40,255 nucleotides of DNA from an uncultured Thioclava sp. (GTDB taxonomy: Bacteria; Pseudomonadota; Alphaproteobacteria; Rhodobacterales; Rhodobacteraceae): contig NZ_CAJYBT010000033.1 of assembly GCF_913064665.1 (NCBI RefSeq), positions 1-40,255 on the forward strand, in the 5' to 3' direction. Below are positions 1 to 7,650 of the stretch, one piece after another. Made by a program: the position numbers and the translations under genes. The stretch's first letter is position 1; each line of letters begins with the position of its first letter. The notes beneath the pieces were generated by a model, which saw nothing but the letters and a program-made list of their open reading frames with translations, was not told where the DNA came from and searched no databases.

Positions 1-252
1 GAGATCCGCAATGGCAGCAACTCGGCCTTTGTGACGGGCGATGCGATCGTCAATCACTACCTTGCCTTTGCTGCGCCGGGTATGGCGGCTGGCTCAGATC
101 AAGATCCCGAACTGGGGGCCAAGACCCGCGTCGCCCTTCTGGATCAACTGGCCTCCGAGAAAATGCCGATCATCGGCTTCCATCTGCCCGAAGGCGGGTT
201 GGGTCATGTCGAACGTCAAGGCGACGCTTACCGCTATGTTCCCGAGGCGTGA
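1..252 (+). CDS. MBL-fold metallo-hydrolase, C-terminal end (partial)
   Basis: The frame is open from the first base and ends at TGA 250-252, so only the last 83 residues are visible. They contain GDAIVNHYLAFAAPGM, SDQDPELGAKTR and IIGFHLPEGGLGHVER, which match the C-terminal part of a common proteobacterial subgroup of zinc-dependent metallo-beta-lactamase-fold hydrolases, where a late histidine in the GFHLP context belongs to the metal site. The catalytic HxHxDH motif would lie upstream of the window. The stop is one base before the ATG of the next gene, another MBL-fold protein, so the two are very likely co-transcribed. The substrate cannot be inferred. Confidence 0.75.
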   Translation, partial: EIRNGSNSAFVTGDAIVNHYLAFAAPGMAAGSDQDPELGAKTRVALLDQLASEKMPIIGFHLPEGGLGHVERQGDAYRYVPEA

Positions 253-253
253 C

Positions 254-1210
254 ATGAAAAACCTGTTCATTGCCAGTGCATTGGTAGCGCTTCTTAATGC
301 AGCGCCCGTCTTCGCCTCCGAAGATATTCCCGATCAATATCCGGGCTCGGTGCTGTATTCCAAACCCTATGAGGTGATCCCCGGCATCTGGTCTGCCGTT
401 GGTGCCACCGCGCCGCCAACTTACGAAAATGCGGGCCATAACAACAACCTCTCCTTCATCGTGACAGGCGAAGGCGTCGTCGTGGTCAATTCGGGTGCGT
501 CTTACAAGCTGGCCGAGGCTTTGCATAACGAAATCAAGGCTGTAACGGACGAACCTGTCAAACTGGTCATTAATGAGAACGGCCAGAACCACGCGATGTT
601 GGGCAATAATTACTGGATCGCGCAAGGCGTTCCGGTTCTGGGCCATGTCGATGCGGTGGCCGAGTTTGAACATGGCATTGGCTCGGCGCTCGCTGGCTTG
701 CAACGCTATGCCAAGGAAAACGCCGAGGGCACCGACCCGATGGGTCCGACCGAGACGTTTGAAGACGAGCGCGTGATCACGATGGGCGATTTCGAGATTC
801 ATGTGATGCATCTGGGCCCTGCCCACAGCCCCGGCGACACGCAGGTCTGGATGCCCAAGCAAGGCTTTATGATTGCCGGTGACATCGCGTTCTCTGAGCG
901 CATGATGCCCATCTTTTCAGGGACTTGCACGAGTTGCTGGATCGATACGTGGGAAACCAAATTCATGCCGCTCAACCCGACCTTTATTATCCCGGGCCAC
1001 GGTCACCCCACGAACCTCGCCCAAGTCACCCGCTACACCCGCGACTATCTTGTGTATTTGCGCGGCAAGATAAGTGATCATATCGACGAGGGTGGCGATC
1101 TGGCGGGTGCTTATTACGTCGATCAAAGCCCCTACGAGCACCTCGACACGTTTGAGGAATTGGCGACGAAAAACGCGGGCGTCGTCTATGAGGAAATGGA
1201 ATTCGAATAG
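254..1210 (+). CDS. Secreted MBL-fold protein with degenerate HxHxDH motif
   Basis: A 318-residue protein with a Sec-type signal peptide (MKNLFIASALVALLNAAPVFA, cleavage near residue 21), so probably periplasmic. The fold is that of a metallo-beta-lactamase: beta-strand hydrophobic repeats, GPAHSPGDT (His191), IAGD (Asp210) and IIPGHGHP (His249). Where family members carry HxHxDH, this one reads ENGQNH (108-113), leaving only the final histidine. It also has a close cysteine pair, C225 and C228 (GTCTSCW). Related periplasmic MBL proteins with an N-GQ-H type motif are, to my memory, found near sulfur-oxidation and quinoprotein genes, which would fit the persulfide module downstream, but the substrate is unknown. 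The ATG at 254 was chosen because it gives the signal peptide; a longer open frame from position 41 only reads through the upstream gene in another phase. Confidence 0.8.
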   Translation: MKNLFIASALVALLNAAPVFASEDIPDQYPGSVLYSKPYEVIPGIWSAVGATAPPTYENAGHNNNLSFIVTGEGVVVVNSGASYKLAEALHNEIKAVTDEPVKLVINENGQNHAMLGNNYWIAQGVPVLGHVDAVAEFEHGIGSALAGLQRYAKENAEGTDPMGPTETFEDERVITMGDFEIHVMHLGPAHSPGDTQVWMPKQGFMIAGDIAFSERMMPIFSGTCTSCWIDTWETKFMPLNPTFIIPGHGHPTNLAQVTRYTRDYLVYLRGKISDHIDEGGDLAGAYYVDQSPYEHLDTFEELATKNAGVVYEEMEFE

Positions 1211-1218
1211 GAGCCCCT

Positions 1219-1773
1219 ATGGCCGTCACCCCCCCTGTCTGCGATTTCGGCTGGAGCGCGCCGGGATTTTCCCTGCCCGGCACCGATGGCAAGACCTACA
1301 GCTTAGACGACATCCGCGGCCCCAAGGGCACGTTGGTGATGTTCATCTGCAATCACTGCCCCTATGTGCAATCCATCCTCGACCGGATTTTGCGCGACGC
1401 GGCAGCGTTGCAAGCGGCTGGTATCGGGGTGGTGGCGATCTCGGCCAATGATGTTGCCGATTACCCCGAGGACAACTTTGAAAACATGGCGAAATTGGCG
1501 GCCAAGCGCGGCTTTTCCTTCCCCTATCTTTACGATGAAAGCCAAGCGGTCGCCAAAGCCTATGGTGCGGCCTGCACCCCTGACTTCTTTGGGTTCAACG
1601 CCCAAGATGAGCTGCAATATCGCGGCCGACTTGATGCTTCGGCCCGGCAAGCGGGGCCTGCAGATGCCAAACGCGAACTCTATGAGGGCATGATGATGGT
1701 TGCCAGAACCGGTGTTGGTCCGCGCGATCAGATTCCCTCGATGGGCTGCTCGATCAAGTGGAAATCCGCATGA
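1219..1773 (+). CDS. Thioredoxin-fold (AhpC/TSA-like) protein
   Basis: A 184-residue protein of the thioredoxin-like superfamily. It starts with the peroxiredoxin-type lead APGFSLPGTDGKTYSL and carries the dithiol motif CNHC (44-47, MFICNHCPYV), where classical thioredoxins have CGPC. It continues with VVAISANDVADYPEDNF and the PDFFGF segment near the cis-proline. No signal peptide is seen, so a cytoplasmic thiol-disulfide or peroxide-related role is likely. The substrate cannot be named. The gene starts 8 nt after the MBL gene and its TGA overlaps the ATG of the phosphatase gene (ATGA at 1770), so all are in one transcript. A plausible RBS (AATAGGAG) precedes the ATG. Confidence 0.8.
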   Translation: MAVTPPVCDFGWSAPGFSLPGTDGKTYSLDDIRGPKGTLVMFICNHCPYVQSILDRILRDAAALQAAGIGVVAISANDVADYPEDNFENMAKLAAKRGFSFPYLYDESQAVAKAYGAACTPDFFGFNAQDELQYRGRLDASARQAGPADAKRELYEGMMMVARTGVGPRDQIPSMGCSIKWKSA

Positions 1774-2429
1774 GCGCGCCTTGCGTCATCTTCGATCTCG
1801 ACGGCACGCTGATCGATTCCGTGCCTGCGATTCATGCCGTCTCGAACGCGGTGCTGACGGATATGGGGTTTGAGGCGCTGTCGCTGCCGATGATCCGCAG
1901 CTTCGTGGGCAAAGGCGTGCCCAACCTTGTGCGCCAATTGCTGATTACCTCGAACGAAGACCCGGATGGTCCGCTATTTCCGCGGGTCGAGAGCGCGTTG
2001 ATCGCGCGCTATGAGACCGATGTGGATGGCAATATTCTTTATCCCGGCGTGCTTGAGGCGCTGGATCAACTGGCCGATCGCGGTTGCAGAATGGCGATTT
2101 GCACCAATAAACCCTACGCCCCAGCAGAGGCCGCCTTGCGCCATGTCGGGCTGTGGGATCGTTTTGACGTCGTGCTCGGGGGCGATAGCCGTCCAACTCG
2201 CAAGCCAGACCCGGAAATGCTGCATCATTGCCATGTGCTGCTTGGCGGTGGCGCGATGCTTTATGTCGGCGATAGCGAGGTGGATGCCGAGACGGCGGTG
2301 AATGCGGAGGCGAAATTTGTCCTTTATACCGAAGGGTATCGCCAGACCCCGGTGCATGAGATGCCCCATCATGTGGCGTTTTCCGATTTCAAAATGCTGC
2401 CCGCAATCGTGGAGCATTTCGAATGGTAA
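1770..2429 (+). CDS. gph: HAD hydrolase, phosphoglycolate phosphatase-like
   Basis: A 219-residue haloacid-dehalogenase-superfamily hydrolase. HAD motif I is FDLDGTLIDS (nucleophile Asp9, acid/base Asp11), motif II is CTNKP, motif III is the Lys in RKPDPEM, and motif IV is GDSEVDAETA. Length, cap position and the sequence around motif I agree with phosphoglycolate phosphatase (Gph/CbbZ), which turns 2-phosphoglycolate into glycolate; other small phosphate esters are possible. The ATG at 1770 overlapping the upstream stop is preferred over an in-frame GTG at 1758. The next reading frame opens inside its last codons (2423) and begins as another HAD protein, recalling gph-cbbY pairs; that partner is broken here. 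Confidence 0.78.
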   Translation: MSAPCVIFDLDGTLIDSVPAIHAVSNAVLTDMGFEALSLPMIRSFVGKGVPNLVRQLLITSNEDPDGPLFPRVESALIARYETDVDGNILYPGVLEALDQLADRGCRMAICTNKPYAPAEAALRHVGLWDRFDVVLGGDSRPTRKPDPEMLHHCHVLLGGGAMLYVGDSEVDAETAVNAEAKFVLYTEGYRQTPVHEMPHHVAFSDFKMLPAIVEHFEW

Positions 2430-2557
2430 GCGCGCTGATTTTTGACGTCGATGGCACCTTGGCCGAAACCGAAAAGGCCCATCCCCGCGCGTTCAACGAA
2501 ATCTTTACCGCCCACGGGATCACCAAGGCACTGGGACACAGCGTCACAATGTCATAA
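2423..2557 (+). pseudogene. Truncated CbbY-like HAD phosphatase (44-codon stump)
   Basis: An open frame starts at ATG 2423, overlapping the end of gph, and translates to an obvious HAD N-terminus: MVSALIFDVDGTLAETEKAH followed by PRAFNEIFTAHG. This is the start of a CbbY-type phosphatase (xylulose-bisphosphatase or beta-phosphoglucomutase-like, usually about 220-230 residues). Similarity stops near residue 33 and the frame ends at TAA 2555-2557 with unrelated residues (ITKALGHSVTMS). The cap domain and motifs II-IV are missing. It is best read as a gene cut by a deletion or rearrangement whose breakpoint lies near 2520, just before the blh module. It is too short to be an enzyme. Confidence 0.75.
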
Positions 2558-2603
2558 ATTTCAGCCCGGACCATATGGTCAGGGATCGTTAACGGAGGCC
2601 ATC

Positions 2604-3470
2604 ATGATCAAACCTGACGTCAAAGCCTTTTTCGACACGGCGACTTTTACCGTTTCCTATGTCGTGAAAGACCCCGGTAGCAGCGCCTGTGCCATCGTCG
2701 ACAGCGTGCTGGATTTCGACTATTCCTCTGGGCGCACAGATACCAAATCCGCCGATGAGGTCATCGCCTATGTCAAAGAGCAAGGCCTTGATGTCACGTG
2801 GATTTTGGAAAGCCATGTGCATGCTGATCACCTCTCCGCAGCGCCCTATATTCAAGAACGGGTCGGGGGCAAAATCGGTATTGGCGACCGCATTCAGGTG
2901 GTGCAGGAAACATTCGGTAAAATCTTTAACGAAGGCACCGAGTTTCAGCGCGATGGCAGCCAGTTCGACCAGTTGTTCAAAGAGGGCGACACGTTCGAAG
3001 TGGGGGCCTTGAAAGGCCGCGTCATGCACACGCCCGGCCATACGCCCGCCTGCCTGACCTATCTGATCGGCGATGCGGCCTTTGTGGGCGACACGCTGTT
3101 TATGCCCGATTTCGGCACGGCGCGCTGCGATTTCCCGGGGGGCTCGGCGGAAACGCTGTATGCCTCGATCCAGAAAATCCTGACCCTTCCCGATGAGACG
3201 CGGATTTTCGTGGGCCATGATTACAAGGCACCGGGACGTGACGATTACGCTTGGGAGACCAGTGTGGCCGAGGAAAAGACCCGCAACATTCACATTGGCG
3301 GTGGCAAATCCGAGGCCGATTTCGTCAAGATGCGCTCGGAACGCGACGCAACCTTGGCGATGCCGAAGTTGATCATTCCCTCGTTGCAGGTGAACATGCG
3401 CGCAGGTCAAATGCCGCCCAAGGATGATGAAGGCAATACCTATCTCAAAGTGCCGGTGAACGGGCTGTGA
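2604..3470 (+). CDS. blh: Persulfide dioxygenase-like MBL protein (Blh/ETHE1 type)
   Basis: A 288-residue metallo-beta-lactamase-fold protein of the ETHE1/Blh branch. It has the intact metal motif HVHADH (71-76, H71, H73, D75, H76), the following HTPGHTPACLTY, the VGDTLFMPDFGTARCDFPGG block that is diagnostic for persulfide dioxygenases, and GHDYKAPG. Enzymes of this group use a mononuclear iron to oxidise glutathione persulfide to sulfite in sulfide detoxification. A good RBS (ACGGAGG) lies 6 nt before the ATG at 2604. It is followed by a DUF442 protein and a SulP carrier, the usual company of Blh; the ArsR-type repressor BigR that often controls such operons is not in the window. Cytoplasmic, no signal peptide. 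Confidence 0.88.
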   Translation: MIKPDVKAFFDTATFTVSYVVKDPGSSACAIVDSVLDFDYSSGRTDTKSADEVIAYVKEQGLDVTWILESHVHADHLSAAPYIQERVGGKIGIGDRIQVVQETFGKIFNEGTEFQRDGSQFDQLFKEGDTFEVGALKGRVMHTPGHTPACLTYLIGDAAFVGDTLFMPDFGTARCDFPGGSAETLYASIQKILTLPDETRIFVGHDYKAPGRDDYAWETSVAEEKTRNIHIGGGKSEADFVKMRSERDATLAMPKLIIPSLQVNMRAGQMPPKDDEGNTYLKVPVNGL

Positions 3471-3476
3471 GAAACC

Positions 3477-3500
3477 GGGGCGGGCGCGAACACCCGCCCC
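3477..3500 (+). other. Intercistronic hairpin between blh and the DUF442 gene
   Basis: A perfect 8-bp GC stem (GGGGCGGG / CCCGCCCC, loop CGCGAACA) begins 6 nt after the blh stop. There is no run of T after it, so it does not look like a simple terminator. It could stabilise the upstream message or lower expression of the downstream genes. The role is inferred from structure only. Confidence 0.5.
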
Positions 3501-3536
3501 CAGCACTATGACATGACAGGACAGACAGGAAACCGC

Positions 3537-3980
3537 ATGGACCCTCGTAAACTTTCCGACCATTTTTCCGTGGCCCCGCAGATCGAACCCGAAGACGTGG
3601 CCAAGCTTGCTGAGATGGGCTTTCGCACGCTGATCACCAACCGCCCCGATGAAGAGATTGAGGACGAGGACCATCGCTCGGCCAATATGGCCAAGCTCGC
3701 CGCCAAGGCCGGGATGAATTACCACTACCTGCCCTATTACCCCGGCGAGATGACCTTTGATCTGGTGGCGGATTACGAAGCGATCATGAAATCCGCGCCC
3801 AAGCCTGCCTTTGGTTATTGTCGCTCGGGCACGCGCAGCTCGCATCTTTGGGGGATGAGCCAAGCGGGTCGGATGGAGCTCGACAAGATCGTCGAAACCG
3901 CCGCCAATGCCGGTTATGACCATTCTTCCTTGATGCCCGTGTTGAAATTTTACGCCACGCGTCGTGGTAAGAACGGCTGA
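3537..3980 (+). CDS. DUF442 / TIGR01244-type sulfurtransferase-like protein
   Basis: A 147-residue protein of the beta-lactamase-hydrolase-like/DUF442 family, which has a dual-specificity-phosphatase/rhodanese-like fold. Visible marks are MDPRKLSDHFSVAPQI, TLITNRPDEE and the active-site loop YCRSGTRSS with Cys95. The family is usually fused to, or next to, Blh persulfide dioxygenases, where it is thought to handle persulfide sulfur. The ATG at 3537 is preferred (AGGAAA RBS 4-9 nt upstream, family-typical MD start) over an in-frame ATG at 3513. It ends 9 nt before the SulP gene, so the three genes form one unit. Confidence 0.82.
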   Translation: MDPRKLSDHFSVAPQIEPEDVAKLAEMGFRTLITNRPDEEIEDEDHRSANMAKLAAKAGMNYHYLPYYPGEMTFDLVADYEAIMKSAPKPAFGYCRSGTRSSHLWGMSQAGRMELDKIVETAANAGYDHSSLMPVLKFYATRRGKNG

Positions 3981-3989
3981 TAACACTTT

Positions 3990-5741
3990 ATGCTCAAAAG
4001 ATATTTTCCGATCCTCACTTGGGGTCGCGCCTATAATCGCATCACCTTTGAGGCGGATCTTATTGCGGCTGTGATCGTGACGATCATGCTGATCCCGCAA
4101 TCGCTGGCCTATTCGCTGCTCGCGGGGATGCCGGCGCAATACGGGCTGTATGCGTCGGTGCTGCCACTGCTGATCTACGCGGTGTTTGGCACGTCGCGCC
4201 CGCTGGCTGTCGGCCCCGTCGCGGTGATCTCGCTGATGACGGCAGCAGCGGTGAGCAAGGTTGCGGCGCAGGGAAGCGCTGAATACATCACTGCAGCGGT
4301 CGCGCTGGCCTTTCTGTCGGGTGTGATGTTGGTGGTGATGGGGCTGCTGCGCATGGGGTTTATCACTGCGTTCCTCAGCCATCCGGTGCTGTCGGGGTTC
4401 ACCTCGGCCGTGGGGATCTTGATCGCAGCGGGCCAGATGAAGCATTTCTTCGGGGTCAAGGCCGATAGTGGTGGGATCATTGATATCCTCTCGAGCCTCT
4501 GGGCGCATCTGCCCCAAACCAACGTGCCCACGGTCGCAATCTCGATCCTGTCGCTGGGGTTCCTGTTCTGGGCGCGGCGCGGGATGAAACCGCGGCTGCT
4601 GCGCGCTGGGGTTTCGCCGCGCATCGCCGATATTCTCAGCCGCGCCTCACCGGTTTTCGCGGTCGCGGTGACGATCATGCTGACTTGGGTCTTCGGACTT
4701 GAAAGGCGTGGCGTCTCGGTTGTGGGAACGGTGCCGCTGGGCTTTCCCGCGCCCACCCTGCCCTCATTTGACCCAACGCTCTGGCAAGAGCTGTTCATCC
4801 CGGCGCTGCTGATCGCGATCATCGGCTATGTCGAGACGATCTCGGTCGCACAAACCTTGGCCGCCAAGAAACGTCAGCGTATCGACCCGGATCAGGAATT
4901 CATCGCCCTTGGGGGCGCCTCGATCGGCTCGGCGATTTCGGGGTCCTTCCCGATCACGGGCGGCTTTGCGCGCTCGGTTGTCAGCTATGAGGCCGGGGCC
5001 AGCACCCCCGCCGCAGGGGCCTTCACGGCCATCGGCGTGGCGCTTGCGACCTTCACGCTGACGCCTGCGCTTTATTTTCTACCGCAAGCGACGCTGGCCG
5101 CGACAATTTTCGTTTCTGTGCTGACATTGGTGGATTTCACCGCCCTCAAGCGCACCTTCAGCTACGCGCCGCGCGAAGGGATTGCGATGGCGCTGACGAT
5201 CCTTGTGACGCTGGTGCGCGGTGTTGAGGATGGGATCGCCTTTGGTGTGATCTTGTCCATCGGCTTGCAGCTGTGGCGTAGCTCGCGCCCCCATGTCGCC
5301 GAGATGGGTCAGGTGCCGGGCACTGAACATTTTCGCAATGTGCAACGTCATCGCGTCATCAGCGCGCCGGGCGTGCTATCGCTGCGTGTCGATGAGAGCC
5401 TGTGGTTTCCCAATGCACGCTTTATTGAAGAGCTGATTTATGATCGCATCGCTGCGGATCAATCGATCAAGCATGTCGTGCTGAACTGCCCTGCCGTCAA
5501 TCATATCGACAGCTCGGCGCTGGAGGCTTTGGAAGAGGTCAACGATCAACTCAAGGATGCAGGCGTGCGCCTGCATCTGTCCGAGGTTAAAGGCCCGGTG
5601 ATGGATGCGTTGACGCGCTCAGATTTGATCACCCATCTGGGCGGACAGATCTATCTGACCCATCACGATGCTCTGGTCGCTTTGGCACCTGAACTGACCC
5701 AACAAACCGCGACCCAGGGTCGTTGTGAAACTCACCGATAA
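3990..5741 (+). CDS. SulP-family anion transporter with STAS domain
   Basis: A 583-residue inner-membrane protein of the SulP/SLC26 family. Residues about 1-430 are strongly hydrophobic with the signatures LIPQSLAYSLLAGMPAQYGLY, FGTSRPLAVGPVAVIS and SGSFPITGGFARSVV; the C-terminal part is a cytoplasmic STAS domain with NHIDSSALEALEEV. The family moves sulfate, bicarbonate and other anions. In blh operons the likely role is movement of sulfite or sulfate made by persulfide oxidation, which is inference from position. It starts 9 nt after the DUF442 gene. The C-terminus is slightly extended past the STAS domain. Confidence 0.88.
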   Translation: MLKRYFPILTWGRAYNRITFEADLIAAVIVTIMLIPQSLAYSLLAGMPAQYGLYASVLPLLIYAVFGTSRPLAVGPVAVISLMTAAAVSKVAAQGSAEYITAAVALAFLSGVMLVVMGLLRMGFITAFLSHPVLSGFTSAVGILIAAGQMKHFFGVKADSGGIIDILSSLWAHLPQTNVPTVAISILSLGFLFWARRGMKPRLLRAGVSPRIADILSRASPVFAVAVTIMLTWVFGLERRGVSVVGTVPLGFPAPTLPSFDPTLWQELFIPALLIAIIGYVETISVAQTLAAKKRQRIDPDQEFIALGGASIGSAISGSFPITGGFARSVVSYEAGASTPAAGAFTAIGVALATFTLTPALYFLPQATLAATIFVSVLTLVDFTALKRTFSYAPREGIAMALTILVTLVRGVEDGIAFGVILSIGLQLWRSSRPHVAEMGQVPGTEHFRNVQRHRVISAPGVLSLRVDESLWFPNARFIEELIYDRIAADQSIKHVVLNCPAVNHIDSSALEALEEVNDQLKDAGVRLHLSEVKGPVMDALTRSDLITHLGGQIYLTHHDALVALAPELTQQTATQGRCETHR

Positions 5742-5854
5742 AAGACTTACGTTAAGATTTGATTTATGTAGACTTGCCACGAACCGGGCCGGAGAAGGAG
5801 CCCGAAACCAATAAATTCAGTGAAACCAATGCAATTTCTGCGGGGACTTGATTG

Positions 5855-6631
5855 ATGTTAGCCTTTTGTGAGGCAGTGCTGAATTCAAGAGATATCAAGA
5901 TGATATGGGATCTGCACTGTCAGGAGATGGCGCAGTACGGGTTTGATCGACTCATCTACGCCTTTACCAGTTTTCGAACCGCTAAGATTGGCGATTTGAG
6001 TGACGTTCTGGTCTTGTCCAACCATACGCAAGCTTATCTTGATGAATTTCTTCACGCCGGGAAATTCCGCGATGCCCCGATGGTGAATTGGGCTGCCAAT
6101 CATGATGGGCCGATGTCATGGCGCCACACGGCCGAGCGCATGAACCGGGGGGAGATGACCCCCGCCGAGATTGAGGTGATGGAGCTCAACAAACTTCATG
6201 GCGTGTGCGCAGGCTACTCGATTGGCTTTGGCGATATGTCGAGCCGCGCCCATGGTGCGATCGGGCTGGTTGGGCAGCACGGGCTGAGCCAAGATGACGT
6301 GGACCGGATTTGGGACGAAAACGCGCGCACGCTGCTGACCATGAACCGCTTGGTACATATGCGGATTTCCAACATGCCCTTCGCGACCTCGCATCGCCCT
6401 CTGACAGATCGTCAGCGCGAGGTTCTGGAATGGGTGGCCGATGGCAAAACGACTGCCGATATAGCGCTGATCATGGGGCTGACGCCGTCAACGGTCGAGA
6501 AACATCTGCGACTGGCGCGCGAGGCGCTTGATGTCGACACAACAGCGCAGGCGGTTATGAAAGCCTCGCTGCAGAAACAGATTTTTATGACCGCGCTCCC
6601 CTATCGCGGTGGCGTCATTTATCGGCAATAA
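5855..6631 (+). CDS. LuxR-family regulator, quorum-sensing type, orphan
   Basis: A 258-residue transcription factor. The N-terminal about 170 residues look like an autoinducer-binding domain (conserved spacing HTQAYLDEFLHAGKFRDAPM, and GYSIGFGDMSSRAHGAIGL). The C-terminus (183-245) is a LuxR helix-turn-helix: LTDRQREVLEWVADGKTTAD and MGLTPSTVEKHLRLA. The canonical ligand-pocket pattern W...Y....DP of TraR/LuxR is changed here to Y61, F65 and D73-A-P75, so ligand preference may differ. No luxI-type synthase is visible in the window, making it a LuxR solo as far as can be seen. The ATG at 5855 is preferred over a TTG one codon earlier. It is convergent with tsf. Confidence 0.82.
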   Translation: MLAFCEAVLNSRDIKMIWDLHCQEMAQYGFDRLIYAFTSFRTAKIGDLSDVLVLSNHTQAYLDEFLHAGKFRDAPMVNWAANHDGPMSWRHTAERMNRGEMTPAEIEVMELNKLHGVCAGYSIGFGDMSSRAHGAIGLVGQHGLSQDDVDRIWDENARTLLTMNRLVHMRISNMPFATSHRPLTDRQREVLEWVADGKTTADIALIMGLTPSTVEKHLRLAREALDVDTTAQAVMKASLQKQIFMTALPYRGGVIYRQ

Positions 6632-6641
6632 CTGCGCCATG

Positions 6642-6680
6642 AAAAATGCCGCCCCCCTTTGCAGGAGAGCGGCAGCTTTT
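6642..6680 (-). terminator. Rho-independent terminator of rpsB-tsf
   Basis: Read on the minus strand, a 10-bp stem (GCCGCTCTCC / GGGGGGCGGC with two G-U pairs, hexanucleotide loop TGCAAA) is followed by ATTTTT, starting 24 nt after the tsf stop. On the plus strand the same sequence forms a weaker stem (two mismatches) followed by GCTTTT, so it may also serve the convergent luxR gene. Confidence 0.8.
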
Positions 6681-6696
6681 CAAACGAAGATCAGGA

Positions 6697-7578
6697 TCAG
6701 GCGCCAGCGGCGGTCTTGGCGACCTCAGCGGCGAAATCTTCTTCTTTTTTCTCGATGCCTTCGCCCACTTCCATGCGCACAAAGCCCGTCACTTCAACGC
6801 CAGCCTCTTTGGCAGCTTGCGCCACGGTCAGGTCGGGGTTGATGACGAATTGCTGGTTGAGCAGGGTCACTTCGGCGACGAATTTCTTCATCCGGCCTTC
6901 GAGCATCTTCTCGATCACGGCCTCGGGCTTGCCCGATTCGCGTGCGATGTCCATCTGGACCTGCTTTTCCTTCTCAACGACGGCCGGGTCGAGATCGGCT
7001 TCGGACAGAGCGGCCGGGTTGGTCGCTGCGATATGCATCGCGATCTGTTTGCCGATGCCATTGTCAGCACCTTTCATCGCAACCAGAACGCCGATTTTGC
7101 CCATGCCATCGGTGGCGGCATTGTGGACGTAATGCACGATCTCGTCGCCTTCCAGCATGTGCATCCGGCGCAGCGTCATGTTTTCGCCGATCCGTGCGAT
7201 GGCGCCGGTCAGCACGTCTTCAACGGTCTTGCCGTTCAGATGCGCAGCCTTCACCACTTCGACCGACTCACCGGTTTCCAGCGCCACTTCGGCGATGTCG
7301 GCGACGAGTTTCTGGAAGTCAGCGTTCTTGGCAACAAAATCGGTTTCCGAGTTCACCTCGATGGCGACCCCTTTGCCATTGCTGACAGCGACGGCCACAA
7401 GACCTTCGGCAGCCACACGGCCCGATTTCTTGGCCGCTTTCGCAAGCCCTTTGGTACGCAGCCAGTCAACGGCGGCTTCCATATCGCCATCCGTTTCGGT
7501 CAACGCTTTTTTCGCGTCCATCATGCCTGCGCCGGTGGATTCGCGCAGTTCCTTAACCTGAGCGGCAGTAATCGCCAT
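6697..7578 (-). CDS. tsf: Translation elongation factor Ts
   Basis: A 293-residue EF-Ts, the nucleotide exchange factor that recharges EF-Tu with GTP. The N-terminus has the family signature [19 protein letters not shown], with [31 protein letters not shown] directly after it in two blocks, and the core has SETDFVAKN. Length is normal. A strong RBS (AAGGAGAT) precedes the ATG at 7578. It follows rpsB on the same strand with a 72-nt gap that holds a strong hairpin. Confidence 0.97.
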   Translation of the reverse strand: MAITAAQVKELRESTGAGMMDAKKALTETDGDMEAAVDWLRTKGLAKAAKKSGRVAAEGLVAVAVSNGKGVAIEVNSETDFVAKNADFQKLVADIAEVALETGESVEVVKAAHLNGKTVEDVLTGAIARIGENMTLRRMHMLEGDEIVHYVHNAATDGMGKIGVLVAMKGADNGIGKQIAMHIAATNPAALSEADLDPAVVEKEKQVQMDIARESGKPEAVIEKMLEGRMKKFVAEVTLLNQQFVINPDLTVAQAAKEAGVEVTGFVRMEVGEGIEKKEEDFAAEVAKTAAGA

Positions 7579-7604
7579 GGTCGGATCTCCTTAATGAAGT
7601 CTTG

Positions 7605-7626
7605 GAGGGCGGGGTATCCCGCCCTC
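7605..7626 (-). other. Intercistronic hairpin between rpsB and tsf
   Basis: A perfect 9-bp stem GAGGGCGGG / CCCGCCCTC with a 4-nt loop lies between rpsB and tsf. On the minus strand no T-run follows; the tsf RBS comes 10 nt later. It is therefore a candidate attenuator, partial terminator or RNA-processing site that sets the S2 to EF-Ts ratio. Seen directly; function inferred. Confidence 0.6.
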
Positions 7627-7650
7627 ATGTCAACTGAGTGACAGCGTGGC

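Noticed and set aside
41-253. Upstream extension of the secreted MBL gene to position 41
   Set aside because: The extra residues are an out-of-frame reading of the preceding gene, and the ATG at 254 gives a clean signal peptide.
2589-4517. A 642-codon open frame on the minus strand
   Set aside because: It lies opposite blh, the DUF442 gene and the start of SulP, all well supported. Its residue content (His/Arg/Gly-rich, no motif) is that of an antisense shadow in GC-rich DNA.
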